Counted from the first letter of the stretch, positions 38,338 through 48,583 are shown. The stretch is DNA of 64,000 nt from Arthrobacter sp. ok362 (GCF_900102785.1 NZ_FNGC01000004.1:248001-312000), one strand, 5' to 3'. The notes: a model not told the origin generated them from the letters alone. Made by a program: numbers and translations.

Positions 38338-41300
38338 ATGTTCGGCTGGATCACCCGTTTCAGTATGCAGTTCCGCATCCTGGTTCTCGCCGTGGCCGCC
38401 GGACTCATTGCCTTCGGGGTAGTGAACGTCCCCAGCGTAGCCATCGACAGCATGCCCGAGTTTGCCCCCGCACACGTCGAAATCCAGACCGAAGCGTTGG
38501 GCCTCTCAGCTGCCGAAGTCGAACAGCTCATCACCGCTCCGATGGAGGCCGACCTCCTTAACGGGGTGGCGTGGCTCGATGAAATCCGGTCCAAGTCCGT
38601 TCCCGGCCTGTCCTCAATCGAGCTCGTGTTCGAGCCGGGCACAGACCTTCTGCGCGCGCGCCAGCTCGTGGCCGAACGCATGACCCAGGCCCACGCACTG
38701 CCGAATGTTTCCGCGCCGCCACTGATCATGCAACCGCTGTCGTCAACCAGCCGCGTCCTGATGGTCCGGATGAACTCCAAGGAGCTCTCCGGGATCGAAA
38801 TGTCGGTCCTGGCCCGGTGGAAGGTCAAGCCGCGGCTGATCGGCATCCCCGGTGTCGCCAACGTTTCCATTTGGGGACAGCGCGAGCAGCAGCTCCAAGT
38901 CGAGGTGACCCCCACGCAGATGCGTGACAAGGGCGTCACGCTCGAACAGATCATCAAGACCACAGGCAACGCAGTCTGGGTGTCGCCCCTGAGCTTCCTG
39001 GAGGCGTCGACCCCCGGCACGGGCGGGTTTGTGGAATCGCCGAGCCAGCGTCTGGGCATCCAGCACGTCTTGCCCATCCGAACGCCCGCAGACCTGGCCA
39101 AGGTCAGTGTCGAGGACGCCCAGCCTCCCCTGCGCCTAGGCGACATTGCCCAGGTGAAGGAGGACCACCAGCCGCTAATCGGCGATGCCGTCGTCGGTCA
39201 GGATACAGGCCTCCTGCTGGTCGTGGAGAAGTTCCCCGGAACCAGCGCATTGCAGGTCACCAAGGACATCGAAGCCGCCCTGAACGACATGCAGCCAGGG
39301 CTTTCCGGAATCCAGATGGATACGTCCGTCTTCCGGCCCGCCTCGTTCCTGCAGGATGCCGTGGACGGACTCGGCGCGGCGCTGCTCGTGAGCCTCCTGA
39401 TAGCCGTCCTGCTCTTCTGGGTCCTCTTCCGTTCCTGGCGTGCCGCCGTGATCGCCCTCGTGGCCATCACGACGACAGTCATGGCGGCAGGAGTGGTGCT
39501 CTACTTACTCGACTCCACACTGAATATCTCGATCCTGGCCGGCATCATCCTTGGTGTTTCCGTGATTGTGGGAGACATCGTGGAGGACGTGCAGGCGCAA
39601 CGGCGCCGTCCGTTGCGGACCACCGAGACCGAGACCGATGCCACTATCAAGTGGCGTATGGTCCAGCTTGTCCGCAGCGTCCGCACACCACTGTTCCACG
39701 GGTCCCTCATCATGGCCCTTGCCCTCGTTCCGACGCTGTTCGTTACGGGAGTCGGCCGTGCGTTCTTCCAGCCGCTCTTCTGGTCCTTGGCACTGGCCCT
39801 TGCCGCGTCGATGCTGGTGGGTTTGTCCGTGACACCGGTCCTGGCGCATCTTCTGCTTCCGGGTGAGAAAGCCCGGCGGGCGGACTCGCCAACTGTTGTC
39901 CGGGCCAGGTCCTATTACAACCGGGCCCTCGAGGCCTCACGCTCCCGCACCGCGCTCGGCGTCGTCGCTGTCGCCGTCGTAGGACTGCTGGGACTGGCCG
40001 CCGCATCCCAGCTGGTCGGAAACCGGGCGGTCGTTCCGACGATTCCGGACCGGACGCTCCTGGTGCAGTGGGACTCGATGGCAGGCACGTCCAACGACGA
40101 GGTCCGCCGGGTGGCGTCGAAAGCGTCAGATGAACTGCGGACCCTGCCGGGGGTTTCGGGAGTGGGCGGGCATATCGGCCGGGCCATTTCCTCCGACCAG
40201 GTTGTTGGGAACAGCTCCGCGGAACTCTGGGTATCCATCACACCGGATGCCAACTTCTCCGAAACGGAGCAGGCGGTCCGGGACGTCGTCCAGGGCTACC
40301 CGGGCATTGCGCACAACGTGGTGAACTACTCCCAGCAGAAGATCGGTGAACAGCGCAGCAGCATGGATCCTGGATTCGCCGTCCGTGTCTATGGAACCGA
40401 CCTGCCGGTCCTGCGCGAGAAGGCCGAAGAGGTCCGCAAGGCGGTTGAACAGGTCGACGGCGTAAAGAACCCGACGATCAATGCCAGCGCCATGACGCCC
40501 ATCGTCGAAGTTGAGGTCAACCTCGAGGCGGCGCAAAAGGTCGGCATCAAACCCGGCGACGCACGGCGCGCCGCTGCCGCCCTGATACAAGGCATCGTCG
40601 TCGGCAACCTTTTCGAACAGCAGAAGGTCTTTGAAGTGGTGGTGCGCGGCGCGGCGGGTGTCAGGGATGACCTGACCAGCATTCGTGAACTTCTGCTCGA
40701 CACGCCAAGCGGCGGCCAGGTCCAGCTGGGCCAGATCGCCGACGTCCGGCTCGTTCCCAATGAGGCCGTGATCCTGCACGATGACACTTCGCGCCGGATC
40801 GATGTCGTGGCCGAGGTCAGCGGGCGGCCGCTCGCGGACATCCAGCGCGATATCAACTCGGCGATCGAGCAGATCCAGTTCCCACTGGAATACCACGCCG
40901 AAATCCCCACGAAGTACAGTGAACAGCTCGCCGGGGACGCCCTGGTTCTCTGGATCGGCGCGGCCGCCCTCCTGGCAATCCTGCTCCTTCTCCAGACAGC
41001 GGTGCGGAGCTGGAAGCTGGCGCTTGCCATCTTCCTTTCCCTCCCTGCCGCGCTGGCCGGGTCCGCCGTGGCAGCGTGGATCGCGGGAGGCGCCATCACC
41101 GTGCTGGCGCTCACGGCGTTTGCCGCGGTGCTGGCCGTCGCTGTCCGCAACGCGACGCTGCTCTCGGCCAGGACGGATGAGCTGTGGCGGGCTGTCCCGC
41201 ACGAATCCCCTGACAAGGTGATCATGATGGCGGCCCGGGACCGGGTATCGCCCATCCTCAAGGCCGCCCTGATCACGATGGCGATCCTGATCCCGCTGGG

Positions 41301-41514
41301 ACTCTTCGGCGGCGCCGTGGGCGGGGCTCTCCTGGGTCCGATGGCCCTGATCATTGTCAGCGGACTCATCACGACAACCCTCATCGGGATCTTCGTACTC
41401 CCCCTGCTCGCACTCTGGTTCGGGCCCAGGTCCGCCCCGGAAGAGTGGGCCGAAGTCTACGAAGCCGAAGTTCCCGTCCAGCCCGTTACGCAGGAAAAGG
41501 TGGAAGCAAAATGA
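38338..41514 (+). CDS. RND efflux permease subunit (CusA/CzcA-like), divergent
   Basis: 1058 aa with the RND plan: a membrane helix near residues 12-30, a large extracytoplasmic loop, helices 2-6 (about 345-520), a second loop, and helices 8-12 (about 880-1040). PEFAPAHVEIQTEALGL is typical of heavy-metal or CusA-type pumps. The helix 4 relay region reads GVSVIVGDIVEDV (406-418): where the sister pump has Asp-Asp it has Gly412-Asp413. The helix 10 region AVAVRNATLLSAR is also divergent. It overlaps the next gene by four bases. It may function only as part of a mixed trimer with the second permease. The cargo is unknown. Confidence 0.85.
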   Translation: MFGWITRFSMQFRILVLAVAAGLIAFGVVNVPSVAIDSMPEFAPAHVEIQTEALGLSAAEVEQLITAPMEADLLNGVAWLDEIRSKSVPGLSSIELVFEPGTDLLRARQLVAERMTQAHALPNVSAPPLIMQPLSSTSRVLMVRMNSKELSGIEMSVLARWKVKPRLIGIPGVANVSIWGQREQQLQVEVTPTQMRDKGVTLEQIIKTTGNAVWVSPLSFLEASTPGTGGFVESPSQRLGIQHVLPIRTPADLAKVSVEDAQPPLRLGDIAQVKEDHQPLIGDAVVGQDTGLLLVVEKFPGTSALQVTKDIEAALNDMQPGLSGIQMDTSVFRPASFLQDAVDGLGAALLVSLLIAVLLFWVLFRSWRAAVIALVAITTTVMAAGVVLYLLDSTLNISILAGIILGVSVIVGDIVEDVQAQRRRPLRTTETETDATIKWRMVQLVRSVRTPLFHGSLIMALALVPTLFVTGVGRAFFQPLFWSLALALAASMLVGLSVTPVLAHLLLPGEKARRADSPTVVRARSYYNRALEASRSRTALGVVAVAVVGLLGLAAASQLVGNRAVVPTIPDRTLLVQWDSMAGTSNDEVRRVASKASDELRTLPGVSGVGGHIGRAISSDQVVGNSSAELWVSITPDANFSETEQAVRDVVQGYPGIAHNVVNYSQQKIGEQRSSMDPGFAVRVYGTDLPVLREKAEEVRKAVEQVDGVKNPTINASAMTPIVEVEVNLEAAQKVGIKPGDARRAAAALIQGIVVGNLFEQQKVFEVVVRGAAGVRDDLTSIRELLLDTPSGGQVQLGQIADVRLVPNEAVILHDDTSRRIDVVAEVSGRPLADIQRDINSAIEQIQFPLEYHAEIPTKYSEQLAGDALVLWIGAAALLAILLLLQTAVRSWKLALAIFLSLPAALAGSAVAAWIAGGAITVLALTAFAAVLAVAVRNATLLSARTDELWRAVPHESPDKVIMMAARDRVSPILKAALITMAILIPLGLFGGAVGGALLGPMALIIVSGLITTTLIGIFVLPLLALWFGPRSAPEEWAEVYEAEVPVQPVTQEKVEAK

Positions 41515-41969
41515 CCAGCCAACAGCCCCTGCGGCGCCTGCCCCTGGCGGCCGCTGTATGCGCAGCACTTTTGTTCGCGCTGCCCGCATGTGCCCAGACG
41601 ACGGCGGCGGCCCCCGCCGCCGTATCGGCTAACGAGCCCGCCAAGGTGGAAAAGAATGCCGCAACAGGCATCGCCAAGCTGACCTTGACCGAAAAGGGAG
41701 TCGAACGCCTCGACCTGAAGACCGAAACCGTCAAAGCCGGTAAGGGGAAGGACGTCGTCGTGCCCTACGCAGCCCTGCTCTATGACGCCAGCGGAAAAAC
41801 CTGGGTTTACACCAACCCGGCCCCGCGGGTCTACCAGCGGCAGGCGGTCACTGTAGCCAAGGTGGAGGACGGAGTGGTCACGGCCTCGGCCGGCCCCGCG
41901 GCCGGCACCACAATCGTGACCGTCGGCGCCGCTGAACTCTTCGGCGCCGAATTCGATACGGCGCACTGA
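41511..41969 (+). CDS. short adaptor-like lipoprotein of the RND operon
   Basis: 152 aa. A signal peptide with a lipobox (LPAC, Cys27) is followed by a region resembling the beta-barrel and membrane-proximal end of CusB/HlyD-type adaptors (VVVPYAALLYDASGKTWVYT, then RQAVTVAKVEDGVVTASAGPAAGTTIVTVGAAELFGAEF). The lipoyl and alpha-hairpin domains that reach an outer-membrane channel are missing, which makes sense in a Gram-positive cell. ATGA overlap with the first permease; one base separates it from the second. Confidence 0.75.
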   Translation: MTSQQPLRRLPLAAAVCAALLFALPACAQTTAAAPAAVSANEPAKVEKNAATGIAKLTLTEKGVERLDLKTETVKAGKGKDVVVPYAALLYDASGKTWVYTNPAPRVYQRQAVTVAKVEDGVVTASAGPAAGTTIVTVGAAELFGAEFDTAH

Positions 41970-41970
41970 C

Positions 41971-44900
41971 ATGCGCCGGATTGTCGCTGCAAGTCTGAGG
42001 TTCCGATCGATCATCATTGCGATGGCGGCGGCCCTCATGATCGTGGGCGGCGCGCAACTCAGCAGTGCTTCGGTGGATGTTTTCCCCGAGTTTGCACCGC
42101 CCCGCGTCGAGGTCCAGACGGCGTGTCTGGGACTCACCGCCTCCGAAGTGGAGGAACTCGTGACGGTTCCGATGGAGGAGGCCTTCAACGGCATCGGCGG
42201 CCTGGACCAGATGCGGTCGAAGTCTGTGTCGCAGCTGTCCGCCATTGTGATGGAGTTCAAGCCCGGAACCGATCTGCTCACCGCCAGGCAACTGGTGTCG
42301 GAGCGGATGGCAACGGTCATACCGACGTTGCCTACCTGGGCCGCGCCGCCGGTGATGCTCCAGCCGCTGTCCTCCACCAGCCGTGTCATGAAGATCGGGC
42401 TGTCCTCCGAGACTCGCTCCCTGATCGAGATGTCCATGGTTTCCTACTGGAATATCCGGGCACACCTCCTGCGGGTGCCGGGCGTCGCGAACGTGGCGAT
42501 CTGGGGCGAACGCCTTCAGATGCTGCAGGTCCAGGTTGATCCGGCCAAGCTGGCGGCCAACAACGTCACGCTGGAGAACGTCATGGACTCCACGTCCGAC
42601 GCCTTGGACGCCGGCCTGCTCAAGTACTCTCCCGGTGCCTTGATCGGCACCGGAGGGGCGCTGGAAACGCCCAGCCAGAGCTTGACCATCAGGCACGTAC
42701 AACCCATCACGTCTCCGGCGGACCTTGCCCAAGTGCCATTGGAGGAACGTGAGGGACTGCCTCCCCTGCGGCTCGCCGACGTGGCCAACGTCGTGGAGGA
42801 CCACCAGCAACTGATCGGTGACGCGGTCATCAACGGCGGCCCCGGACTTATGCTCATTGTCGAAAAGCTGCCCTGGGGCAACACGCTGGAAGTCACGCGC
42901 GGGGTTGAGGAAGCGCTCAAGGAGCTGCAGCCCGGCCTGACCGGGATCGCGGTCGACACCACCTTGTTCCGGCCTGCCTCGTTCATCGAGGAGTCCCTCG
43001 GCAACCTGAGCCTCGCGCTGCTGCTGGGCTGCTTCCTGGTGGTCCTGGTGCTAAGCGTCTTCCTCTTCCAATGGCGGACGGCGCTCGTCAGTGTGACGGC
43101 GATCCCGTTGTCGCTGATGGCAGCGGCCCTGGTGCTCTATTGGACCGGAGGCACGATTAATACGATGGTGCTTGCGGGGCTGGTGATTGCCGTGGGGGTC
43201 GTGGTGGACGATGCCATCATCGACGTCGAGAACATCGTCAGACGACTCCGGCACCACCGGGCCAGCGGCGGGACCGAAAGTACCGCCCGTGTGGTCGTCA
43301 ATGCCTCCCTGGAAGTTCGCGGGCCCATTGTCTACGCCACCCTGATTATCGTCGCCGCCACGGTGCCGATCTTCTTCCTGGACGGGCTGACCGGCGCCTT
43401 CTTCCGCCCCCTGGCCACCTCCTACACCCTGGCCGTGATGGCGTCCATGCTGGTGGCCCTCACGGTCACGCCGGCCATGGCGTATATCTTCCTGCGCAAT
43501 GCCAAGCTCGAGGATCGGGATCCGCCGGTGGTCCGGGTTCTCAAGCGCTGGTACGGCGCTGCTCTGCGGCCCATCGTGAAGCGTCCGCTCCCGGGCTATC
43601 TCACGGTGGCGGCGCTCGGCGTCGTCGGAATCATAGCGGCACCGCTGTTGGGTCAGTCGCTGCTGCCATCGTTCAAGGAACGCGACTTCCTCATGCACTG
43701 GGTCACGCAACCCGGCACCTCCAATGCCGAGGAAGTGCGCGTGAGCCAACTGGCCTGCAGGGAGCTGATGACCATTCCAGGCGTCAACAACTGCGGGTCC
43801 CACATCGGTCAGGCTTTCGCCGCCGATGAGGTGGTGGGCGTCAACTTTGGAGAGAACTGGATCAGCGTTGACCCGTCGGTCGACTACGACAAGACCCTGG
43901 CCTCTGTCCAGCAGGTCGTGGACGGGTACCCCGGCATCCACCGGGACGTCCAGACCTACCTCAAGGAACGTGTCCGCGAGGTGCTCACCGGCACGGGCTA
44001 CTCGATCGTCGTCCGGGTGTACGGCGATGACCTGGACACGCTGAAGAAGCAGGCGGACAAGGTCAAGACTGTCCTTGCCGGCATCGAGGGGGCAATCGGA
44101 GCCAAAGTCGCCCTGCAGGTCAACGTTCCGCAGGTGGACGTCGAGGTGAACCTGGACGCCGCCAACCGCTATGGCCTCAAGCCCGGTGACGTCCGCCGTG
44201 CCGCCGCCACCCTGGTGTCCGGCGAGGAGGTCGGCGACGTCTACCGGGACGGCAAAGCCTACGACGTCCAGGTCTGGAGTCCTCCCGAGATCCGGACCAG
44301 CGTCACAAGCATCGAGAACCTCCCACTGGACACTCCCAGCGGACAGGTGATCCGGGTGGCCGATGTCGCCAAGATCGCGGTAAAGCCCACTCCCAACGTC
44401 ATTGAGCGTTCGGAAGGGTCCCGCCGACTCGATGTCAGCGCCAACGTCAAGGAAGGCGATCTCGCTAAAGTCGTCGAGAAACTCGAATCCGACCTCAAGT
44501 CGGTGGAGTTCCCCACCGGTTACAGCGCAGACATCCTGGGCGAATACGCGGAGCGGCAGGCTGCCTCACAACGGCTTCTCGTCTTCGCGGCCGGCGCCCT
44601 GGTTGTGGTGTTCCTCCTGCTCCAGGCGGCCTTCCGCAGCTGGCGGCTTGCCACCCTTGGCATCCTGACGCTGCCGGTAGCACTGGTGGGCGGCGTGATC
44701 GCCGCGCACATGAGCGGCGGAATCCTGTCCCTCGGGTCGCTGGTCGGGTTCCTGACAGTGATGGGCATCGCCGCCCGCAACGGCATCCTGCTCATCAACC
44801 ACTGCCAGCATCTGGAACAGTTCGAGGGCATGCCGTTCGGCCGGGACCTGGTCCTGCGGGGCGCGGCCGAACGCTTGTCACCAATCCTGATGACCACGCT

Positions 44901-45114
44901 CGCCACCGCACTCGCACTGGTGCCGCTGGTGGTCATGGGCAACCGCCCCGGCCATGAGATCGAGCACCCCATGGCCGTGGTGATCCTGGGCGGGCTGGTG
45001 ACTTCGACACTGGTCAACCTTTTCATCGTTCCACCGCTCTACCTTCGGTTCGCCAAGAAAGGTCCGGCACGTGAACGCGGGTCCCGCGAGCCGGAACCCA
45101 TACCAGCCGCCTAA
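41971..45114 (+). CDS. RND efflux permease subunit (CusA/MdtB-like)
   Basis: 1047 aa, the same plan as the first permease. The helix 4 motif VVVDDAIIDVENI (411 onward, Asp413-Asp414) is intact, as is GIAARNGILLIN in helix 10/11, so the proton relay looks functional. The porter domains contain PEFAPPRVEVQTACLGLTASEVE and WISVDPSVDYDKTL. RND pumps use the proton gradient to expel substrates. The two permeases are similar but clearly different, recalling the two-permease MdtBC system. Confidence 0.88.
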   Translation: MRRIVAASLRFRSIIIAMAAALMIVGGAQLSSASVDVFPEFAPPRVEVQTACLGLTASEVEELVTVPMEEAFNGIGGLDQMRSKSVSQLSAIVMEFKPGTDLLTARQLVSERMATVIPTLPTWAAPPVMLQPLSSTSRVMKIGLSSETRSLIEMSMVSYWNIRAHLLRVPGVANVAIWGERLQMLQVQVDPAKLAANNVTLENVMDSTSDALDAGLLKYSPGALIGTGGALETPSQSLTIRHVQPITSPADLAQVPLEEREGLPPLRLADVANVVEDHQQLIGDAVINGGPGLMLIVEKLPWGNTLEVTRGVEEALKELQPGLTGIAVDTTLFRPASFIEESLGNLSLALLLGCFLVVLVLSVFLFQWRTALVSVTAIPLSLMAAALVLYWTGGTINTMVLAGLVIAVGVVVDDAIIDVENIVRRLRHHRASGGTESTARVVVNASLEVRGPIVYATLIIVAATVPIFFLDGLTGAFFRPLATSYTLAVMASMLVALTVTPAMAYIFLRNAKLEDRDPPVVRVLKRWYGAALRPIVKRPLPGYLTVAALGVVGIIAAPLLGQSLLPSFKERDFLMHWVTQPGTSNAEEVRVSQLACRELMTIPGVNNCGSHIGQAFAADEVVGVNFGENWISVDPSVDYDKTLASVQQVVDGYPGIHRDVQTYLKERVREVLTGTGYSIVVRVYGDDLDTLKKQADKVKTVLAGIEGAIGAKVALQVNVPQVDVEVNLDAANRYGLKPGDVRRAAATLVSGEEVGDVYRDGKAYDVQVWSPPEIRTSVTSIENLPLDTPSGQVIRVADVAKIAVKPTPNVIERSEGSRRLDVSANVKEGDLAKVVEKLESDLKSVEFPTGYSADILGEYAERQAASQRLLVFAAGALVVVFLLLQAAFRSWRLATLGILTLPVALVGGVIAAHMSGGILSLGSLVGFLTVMGIAARNGILLINHCQHLEQFEGMPFGRDLVLRGAAERLSPILMTTLATALALVPLVVMGNRPGHEIEHPMAVVILGGLVTSTLVNLFIVPPLYLRFAKKGPARERGSREPEPIPAA

Positions 45115-45142
45115 CACCAACCACGCAAGAGAGGCCAGTCAG

Positions 45143-46057
45143 ATGACACCACGATCGAAGAGATTAACCGCTTACGGCTCCGCGCTCTTGCTGGTGGTGG
45201 CGTCGCTGACGGCGGCGACCGCGGCGACGGCGGTGGCGGCCGCCCCGGGGGCCGCCAGTTCCCAGGAACTGTGCGGCCCCGGCTCGGCGTTGTCGTTCCA
45301 CCGTTCCGCTTTCCCGGCGAAGCCTGAGATTGACAACAAGTGGCTCACGCTGAAGCCCGGAATGCAGCGCACCACCACCGGCAAGGTAGTTTCGCCGGAC
45401 GGGACGACCGCCCGCACGGTGGTCAGCATCGTCACTGGCCTGACCAAGGTCATCGACGGGGTCAAGACGATCGCGATTTGGGACCGGGACTACTCCAACG
45501 GTGAACTCGTGGAGTCCGAGCTCGCCTTCTTCGCCCAGACGAGGAGGGGGACGGTGTGGCTCTTCGGTGAGTATCCGGAGGAGTACGAGAACGGCAAGCT
45601 TGCCGGCGCCCCCAGCACGTTCATCAGCGGCATGGACAAGGCCCGGGCCGGCATCGCGATGCAGGCCGAGCCGCACCGGAACACGCCTGCCTACGTCCAG
45701 GCCTACGCCCCCAGCGTGGACTTCCTGGACTGCGGCGACGTCAAGTACAAGCACTTGTGCGTCTGTGTGCCCAAGGGGTGCTATGACGACGTCATGGTGA
45801 TCGATGAGTTCAACCCGCTGGACCCGCCGAGCGCGGGCCACCAGCGCAAGTATTACGCGCCCAGGACCGGGCTTATCAAAGTGACGGCAGTGGGCGGAGA
45901 AGACCAGGAGTTCATGGATCTGGTCAAGATCAAGAAACTCAACAGAACGGAACTGGCCAAGGTCAATGCGCGCGCGCTGGCGATTGACCGCCGCGGCTAC
46001 ACGGTCAGCAAGGACGTCTACGCCAAGACGCCTCGCGCTGTCGTGACAAACCGGTAA
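45143..46057 (+). CDS. secreted protein of unknown function
   Basis: 304 aa. A basic start and hydrophobic core give a signal peptide (cleavage near residue 36-40, after VAAAPGAAS). The mature part has IDNKWLTLKPGM, IAIWDRDYSNGELVESELAFFAQ, WLFGEYPEEYENGK and a Cys-rich CGDVKYKHLCVCVPKGC. It resembles a widespread family of secreted proteins with N(P/K)..PL.PG and YEPL-type motifs whose role is unknown. AAGAGAGG precedes the ATG; it is 28 bases after the second permease, so it is probably the fourth gene of that operon and may be a substrate-binding or accessory factor. Confidence 0.7.
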   Translation: MTPRSKRLTAYGSALLLVVASLTAATAATAVAAAPGAASSQELCGPGSALSFHRSAFPAKPEIDNKWLTLKPGMQRTTTGKVVSPDGTTARTVVSIVTGLTKVIDGVKTIAIWDRDYSNGELVESELAFFAQTRRGTVWLFGEYPEEYENGKLAGAPSTFISGMDKARAGIAMQAEPHRNTPAYVQAYAPSVDFLDCGDVKYKHLCVCVPKGCYDDVMVIDEFNPLDPPSAGHQRKYYAPRTGLIKVTAVGGEDQEFMDLVKIKKLNRTELAKVNARALAIDRRGYTVSKDVYAKTPRAVVTNR

Positions 46058-46090
46058 GTGCGGCCCGCCTCCTGAGGGACAAAACGGAGC

Positions 46091-46144
46091 CGGACAATGA
46101 AGAGCTCCGGCCGGGTTTCCCTGGCCGGAGCTCTTCATTGTCCG
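46091..46144. terminator. long perfect inverted repeat, bidirectional terminator
   Basis: 22-bp perfect arms (46091-46112 and 46123-46144) around a 10-base loop between the convergent secreted-protein gene and glpK. The arms contain GAAGAGCTCCGGCC and its complement. Confidence 0.85.
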
Positions 46145-46192
46145 CCGAAGCCGTACCCGCCGGGGCGGCACCCGGCGGGTCAGGGCGTGCCC

Positions 46193-47707
46193 TTACCGGA
46201 CGTCCTCGTCAACCCAGTCCATGGACTTGGTGACGGCCTTCTTCCAGAGGCGCATCTGGCGTTCCCTCTCGGCCTGGTCCATTTGCGGCTCCCACCGCTT
46301 GTCCTCGGCCCAGTTGGCCGAGCACTCGCCCAGGTCCTTCCAGAATCCGACGGCCAGGCCGGCCGCGTAGGCTGCGCCCAGCGCCGTCGTCTCGACCACC
46401 TTCGGACGAATGACCGCCACGCCGAGGATGTCTGCCTGGAACTGCATGAGCGCGTCGTTGGCGACCATACCGCCGTCGACCTTCAGTTCCGTCAGCGGCA
46501 CACCGGAGTCGGCGTTGACGGCGTCGAGGACCTCACGGGTCTGGAAGGCGGTGGCCTCCAGCGCCGCGCGGGCGATGTGGTTCTTGTTCACATAGCGGGT
46601 CAGGCCCACAATGGCGCCGCGGGCGTCCGAACGCCAGTACGGCGCGAAGAGGCCGGAGAACGCCGGCACAATGTACACGCCGCCGTTGTTCTCCACCGAG
46701 GCCGCGAGGGTCTCGACCTCCGGAGCGCTGCTGATCAGGCCGAGATTGTCCCGGAGCCACTGGACCAGCGAACCGGTGACGGCGATGGAGCCCTCCAGCG
46801 CGTAGTGCGGCGCCGCGCCGCCGAGCTTGTAGCCAACGGTGGTCAGCAGCCCGTTCTGGGAGTGGATAATTTCCTCGCCCGTGTTGAAGATCAGGAAGCA
46901 GCCCGTGCCGTACGTGTTCTTGGCTTCGCCGGCATCGAACGCCGCCTGGCCGAACGTGGCCGCCTGCTGGTCGCCCAGGATGCCGGCCACAGGAACCTCG
47001 CGCAGCAACTGGGAGGTGTGCACCGTGCCGTAGACCTCGGAGGAGGACTTGATGGCCGGCATCATGGAGGCCGGGACGCCGAACGCGTCCAGGATCTCCT
47101 GGTCCCAGGACAGCGTCTCAAGGTCCATGAACATCGTCCGCGAGGCGTTGGTCACGTCGGTGACGTGCACTCCGCCGTCGGTCCCGCCGGTCAGGTTCCA
47201 GAGTACCCAGCAGTCGGTGTTACCGAAGACGAGGTCGCCGGCCTCCGCCTTGGCCCGGGCGCCCTCGACGTTGTCCAGGATCCATTTGATCTTGGTGCCC
47301 GAGAAGTAGGTCGCCAGCGGCAGGCCGACCTTCTGTTTGAAGCGCTCCGGTCCTCCCTCCTTCGCGAGCTCGTCCACGATCGGCTGGGTGCGGGTGTCCT
47401 GCCACACGATGGCGTTGTAGATTGGCTCGCCGGTGGTCTTGTCCCACACAACCGCCGTTTCGCGCTGGTTGGTGATGCCGACGGCGGCGATGTCGTGACG
47501 GGTCAGGTTCGCCTTGGACAGGGCGGAGCCGATCACTTCGCGGGTGTTGTTCCAGATTTCAGCGGGATTGTGCTCCACCCAGCCGGCCTGGGGGAAGATC
47601 TGCTCGTGCTCCATCTGGCCTGAGGAGACAATGCTGCCGCTGTGGTCGAACACGATGGCGCGCGTGCTCGTGGTGCCCTGGTCGATGGCGACTACGTACT
47701 GGTTCAT
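46193..47707 (-). CDS. glpK: glycerol kinase
   Basis: 504 aa, FGGY kinase. [13 protein letters not shown] at the start binds phosphate; [24 protein letters not shown] and the C-terminal [15 protein letters not shown] are hallmark segments. It makes glycerol-3-phosphate from glycerol delivered by GlpF. It starts 43 bases after glpF in the same direction. Confidence 0.97.
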   Translation of the reverse strand: MNQYVVAIDQGTTSTRAIVFDHSGSIVSSGQMEHEQIFPQAGWVEHNPAEIWNNTREVIGSALSKANLTRHDIAAVGITNQRETAVVWDKTTGEPIYNAIVWQDTRTQPIVDELAKEGGPERFKQKVGLPLATYFSGTKIKWILDNVEGARAKAEAGDLVFGNTDCWVLWNLTGGTDGGVHVTDVTNASRTMFMDLETLSWDQEILDAFGVPASMMPAIKSSSEVYGTVHTSQLLREVPVAGILGDQQAATFGQAAFDAGEAKNTYGTGCFLIFNTGEEIIHSQNGLLTTVGYKLGGAAPHYALEGSIAVTGSLVQWLRDNLGLISSAPEVETLAASVENNGGVYIVPAFSGLFAPYWRSDARGAIVGLTRYVNKNHIARAALEATAFQTREVLDAVNADSGVPLTELKVDGGMVANDALMQFQADILGVAVIRPKVVETTALGAAYAAGLAVGFWKDLGECSANWAEDKRWEPQMDQAERERQMRLWKKAVTKSMDWVDEDVR

Positions 47708-47749
47708 ATTGACGTCCTTGTCTGTTTAGCGTGGCAGTTGAACTGGCGG

Positions 47750-48502
47750 TTAGAGAGGGATTACGGGGGCGATGATCGGCACGAACGCGGCGACAAGTCC
47801 GGCCAGGCCGCCACCGATCAGGGGTCCCACGACCGGGATCCAGGAGTAGCTCCAGTCGGAGGACCCCTTGCCCTTGATCGGGAGCAGGGCGTGCGCGACG
47901 CGGGGGCCGAGGTCACGGGCCGGGTTGATGGCGTAGCCGGTAGGCCCGCCGAGGGATACACCGATGCCGACAACGAGCAGGGCGACTGCGAGCGGTCCGA
48001 GTCCGGAAGGTGTCCCGCCGAAGGTCAGGATGACAAACACGAGGACAAAGGTGCCGATGATCTCGGTGGCCAGGTTCCAGGGGTTGGAGCGGATCGCGGG
48101 GCCGGTGGAGAAGACGGCCAGCTTGCTGGCTGGCTCTGATTCAACGTCAAAGTGCTGCCGGTAGGCCAGCCACATGACGACGGCACCCAGGAAGGCACCG
48201 GTCAGTTCACCGCCGAAGTAGGTCAGGGTTGAGGCGAAGTCGACCGGAACGCCGGGAGCGTACAACCTCTTGCCGTTGAGCAGCAGGCCGAGGGTGACCG
48301 CGGGGTTCAGGTGCGACCCGGACTGGACGGCAACATAGACACCGCAGAAGACGGCAATGCCCCACCCCCAGGTGACCATGAGGAACCCGCCGTTGTTGCC
48401 CTTGGTGCCTCTGAGCGCAACGTTGGCCACAACGCCGCAACCCAGCAGGGTCAGCATTGCGGTTCCGAATACTTCGGACAGGAATACTATTCCAAGAGAC
48501 AT
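47750..48502 (-). CDS. glpF: glycerol uptake facilitator (aquaglyceroporin)
   Basis: 250 aa MIP-family channel. Both NPA boxes are present (HLNPAVTLG and AINPARDLGPR), the second followed by the Asp typical of glycerol facilitators. Six hydrophobic segments. The ATG at 48502 has AGAGGAG seven bases upstream. Confidence 0.96.
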   Translation of the reverse strand: MSLGIVFLSEVFGTAMLTLLGCGVVANVALRGTKGNNGGFLMVTWGWGIAVFCGVYVAVQSGSHLNPAVTLGLLLNGKRLYAPGVPVDFASTLTYFGGELTGAFLGAVVMWLAYRQHFDVESEPASKLAVFSTGPAIRSNPWNLATEIIGTFVLVFVILTFGGTPSGLGPLAVALLVVGIGVSLGGPTGYAINPARDLGPRVAHALLPIKGKGSSDWSYSWIPVVGPLIGGGLAGLVAAFVPIIAPVIPL

Positions 48503-48555
48503 CTTTGACTCCTCTTTTTCTGTTGTCGGCCCTTCGCGAGTTTGGAAGGCCGTGG

Positions 48556-48583
48556 GGCCGGCAGCGTGTTGGTGCTGCCGGCC
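48556..48583 (-). terminator. hairpin in the glpD-glpF gap
   Basis: A 10-bp stem (48556-48565 with 48574-48583) with an 8-base loop, 54 bases before the glpF start. It may reduce read-through or stabilise the glpFK mRNA end. Confidence 0.45.
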
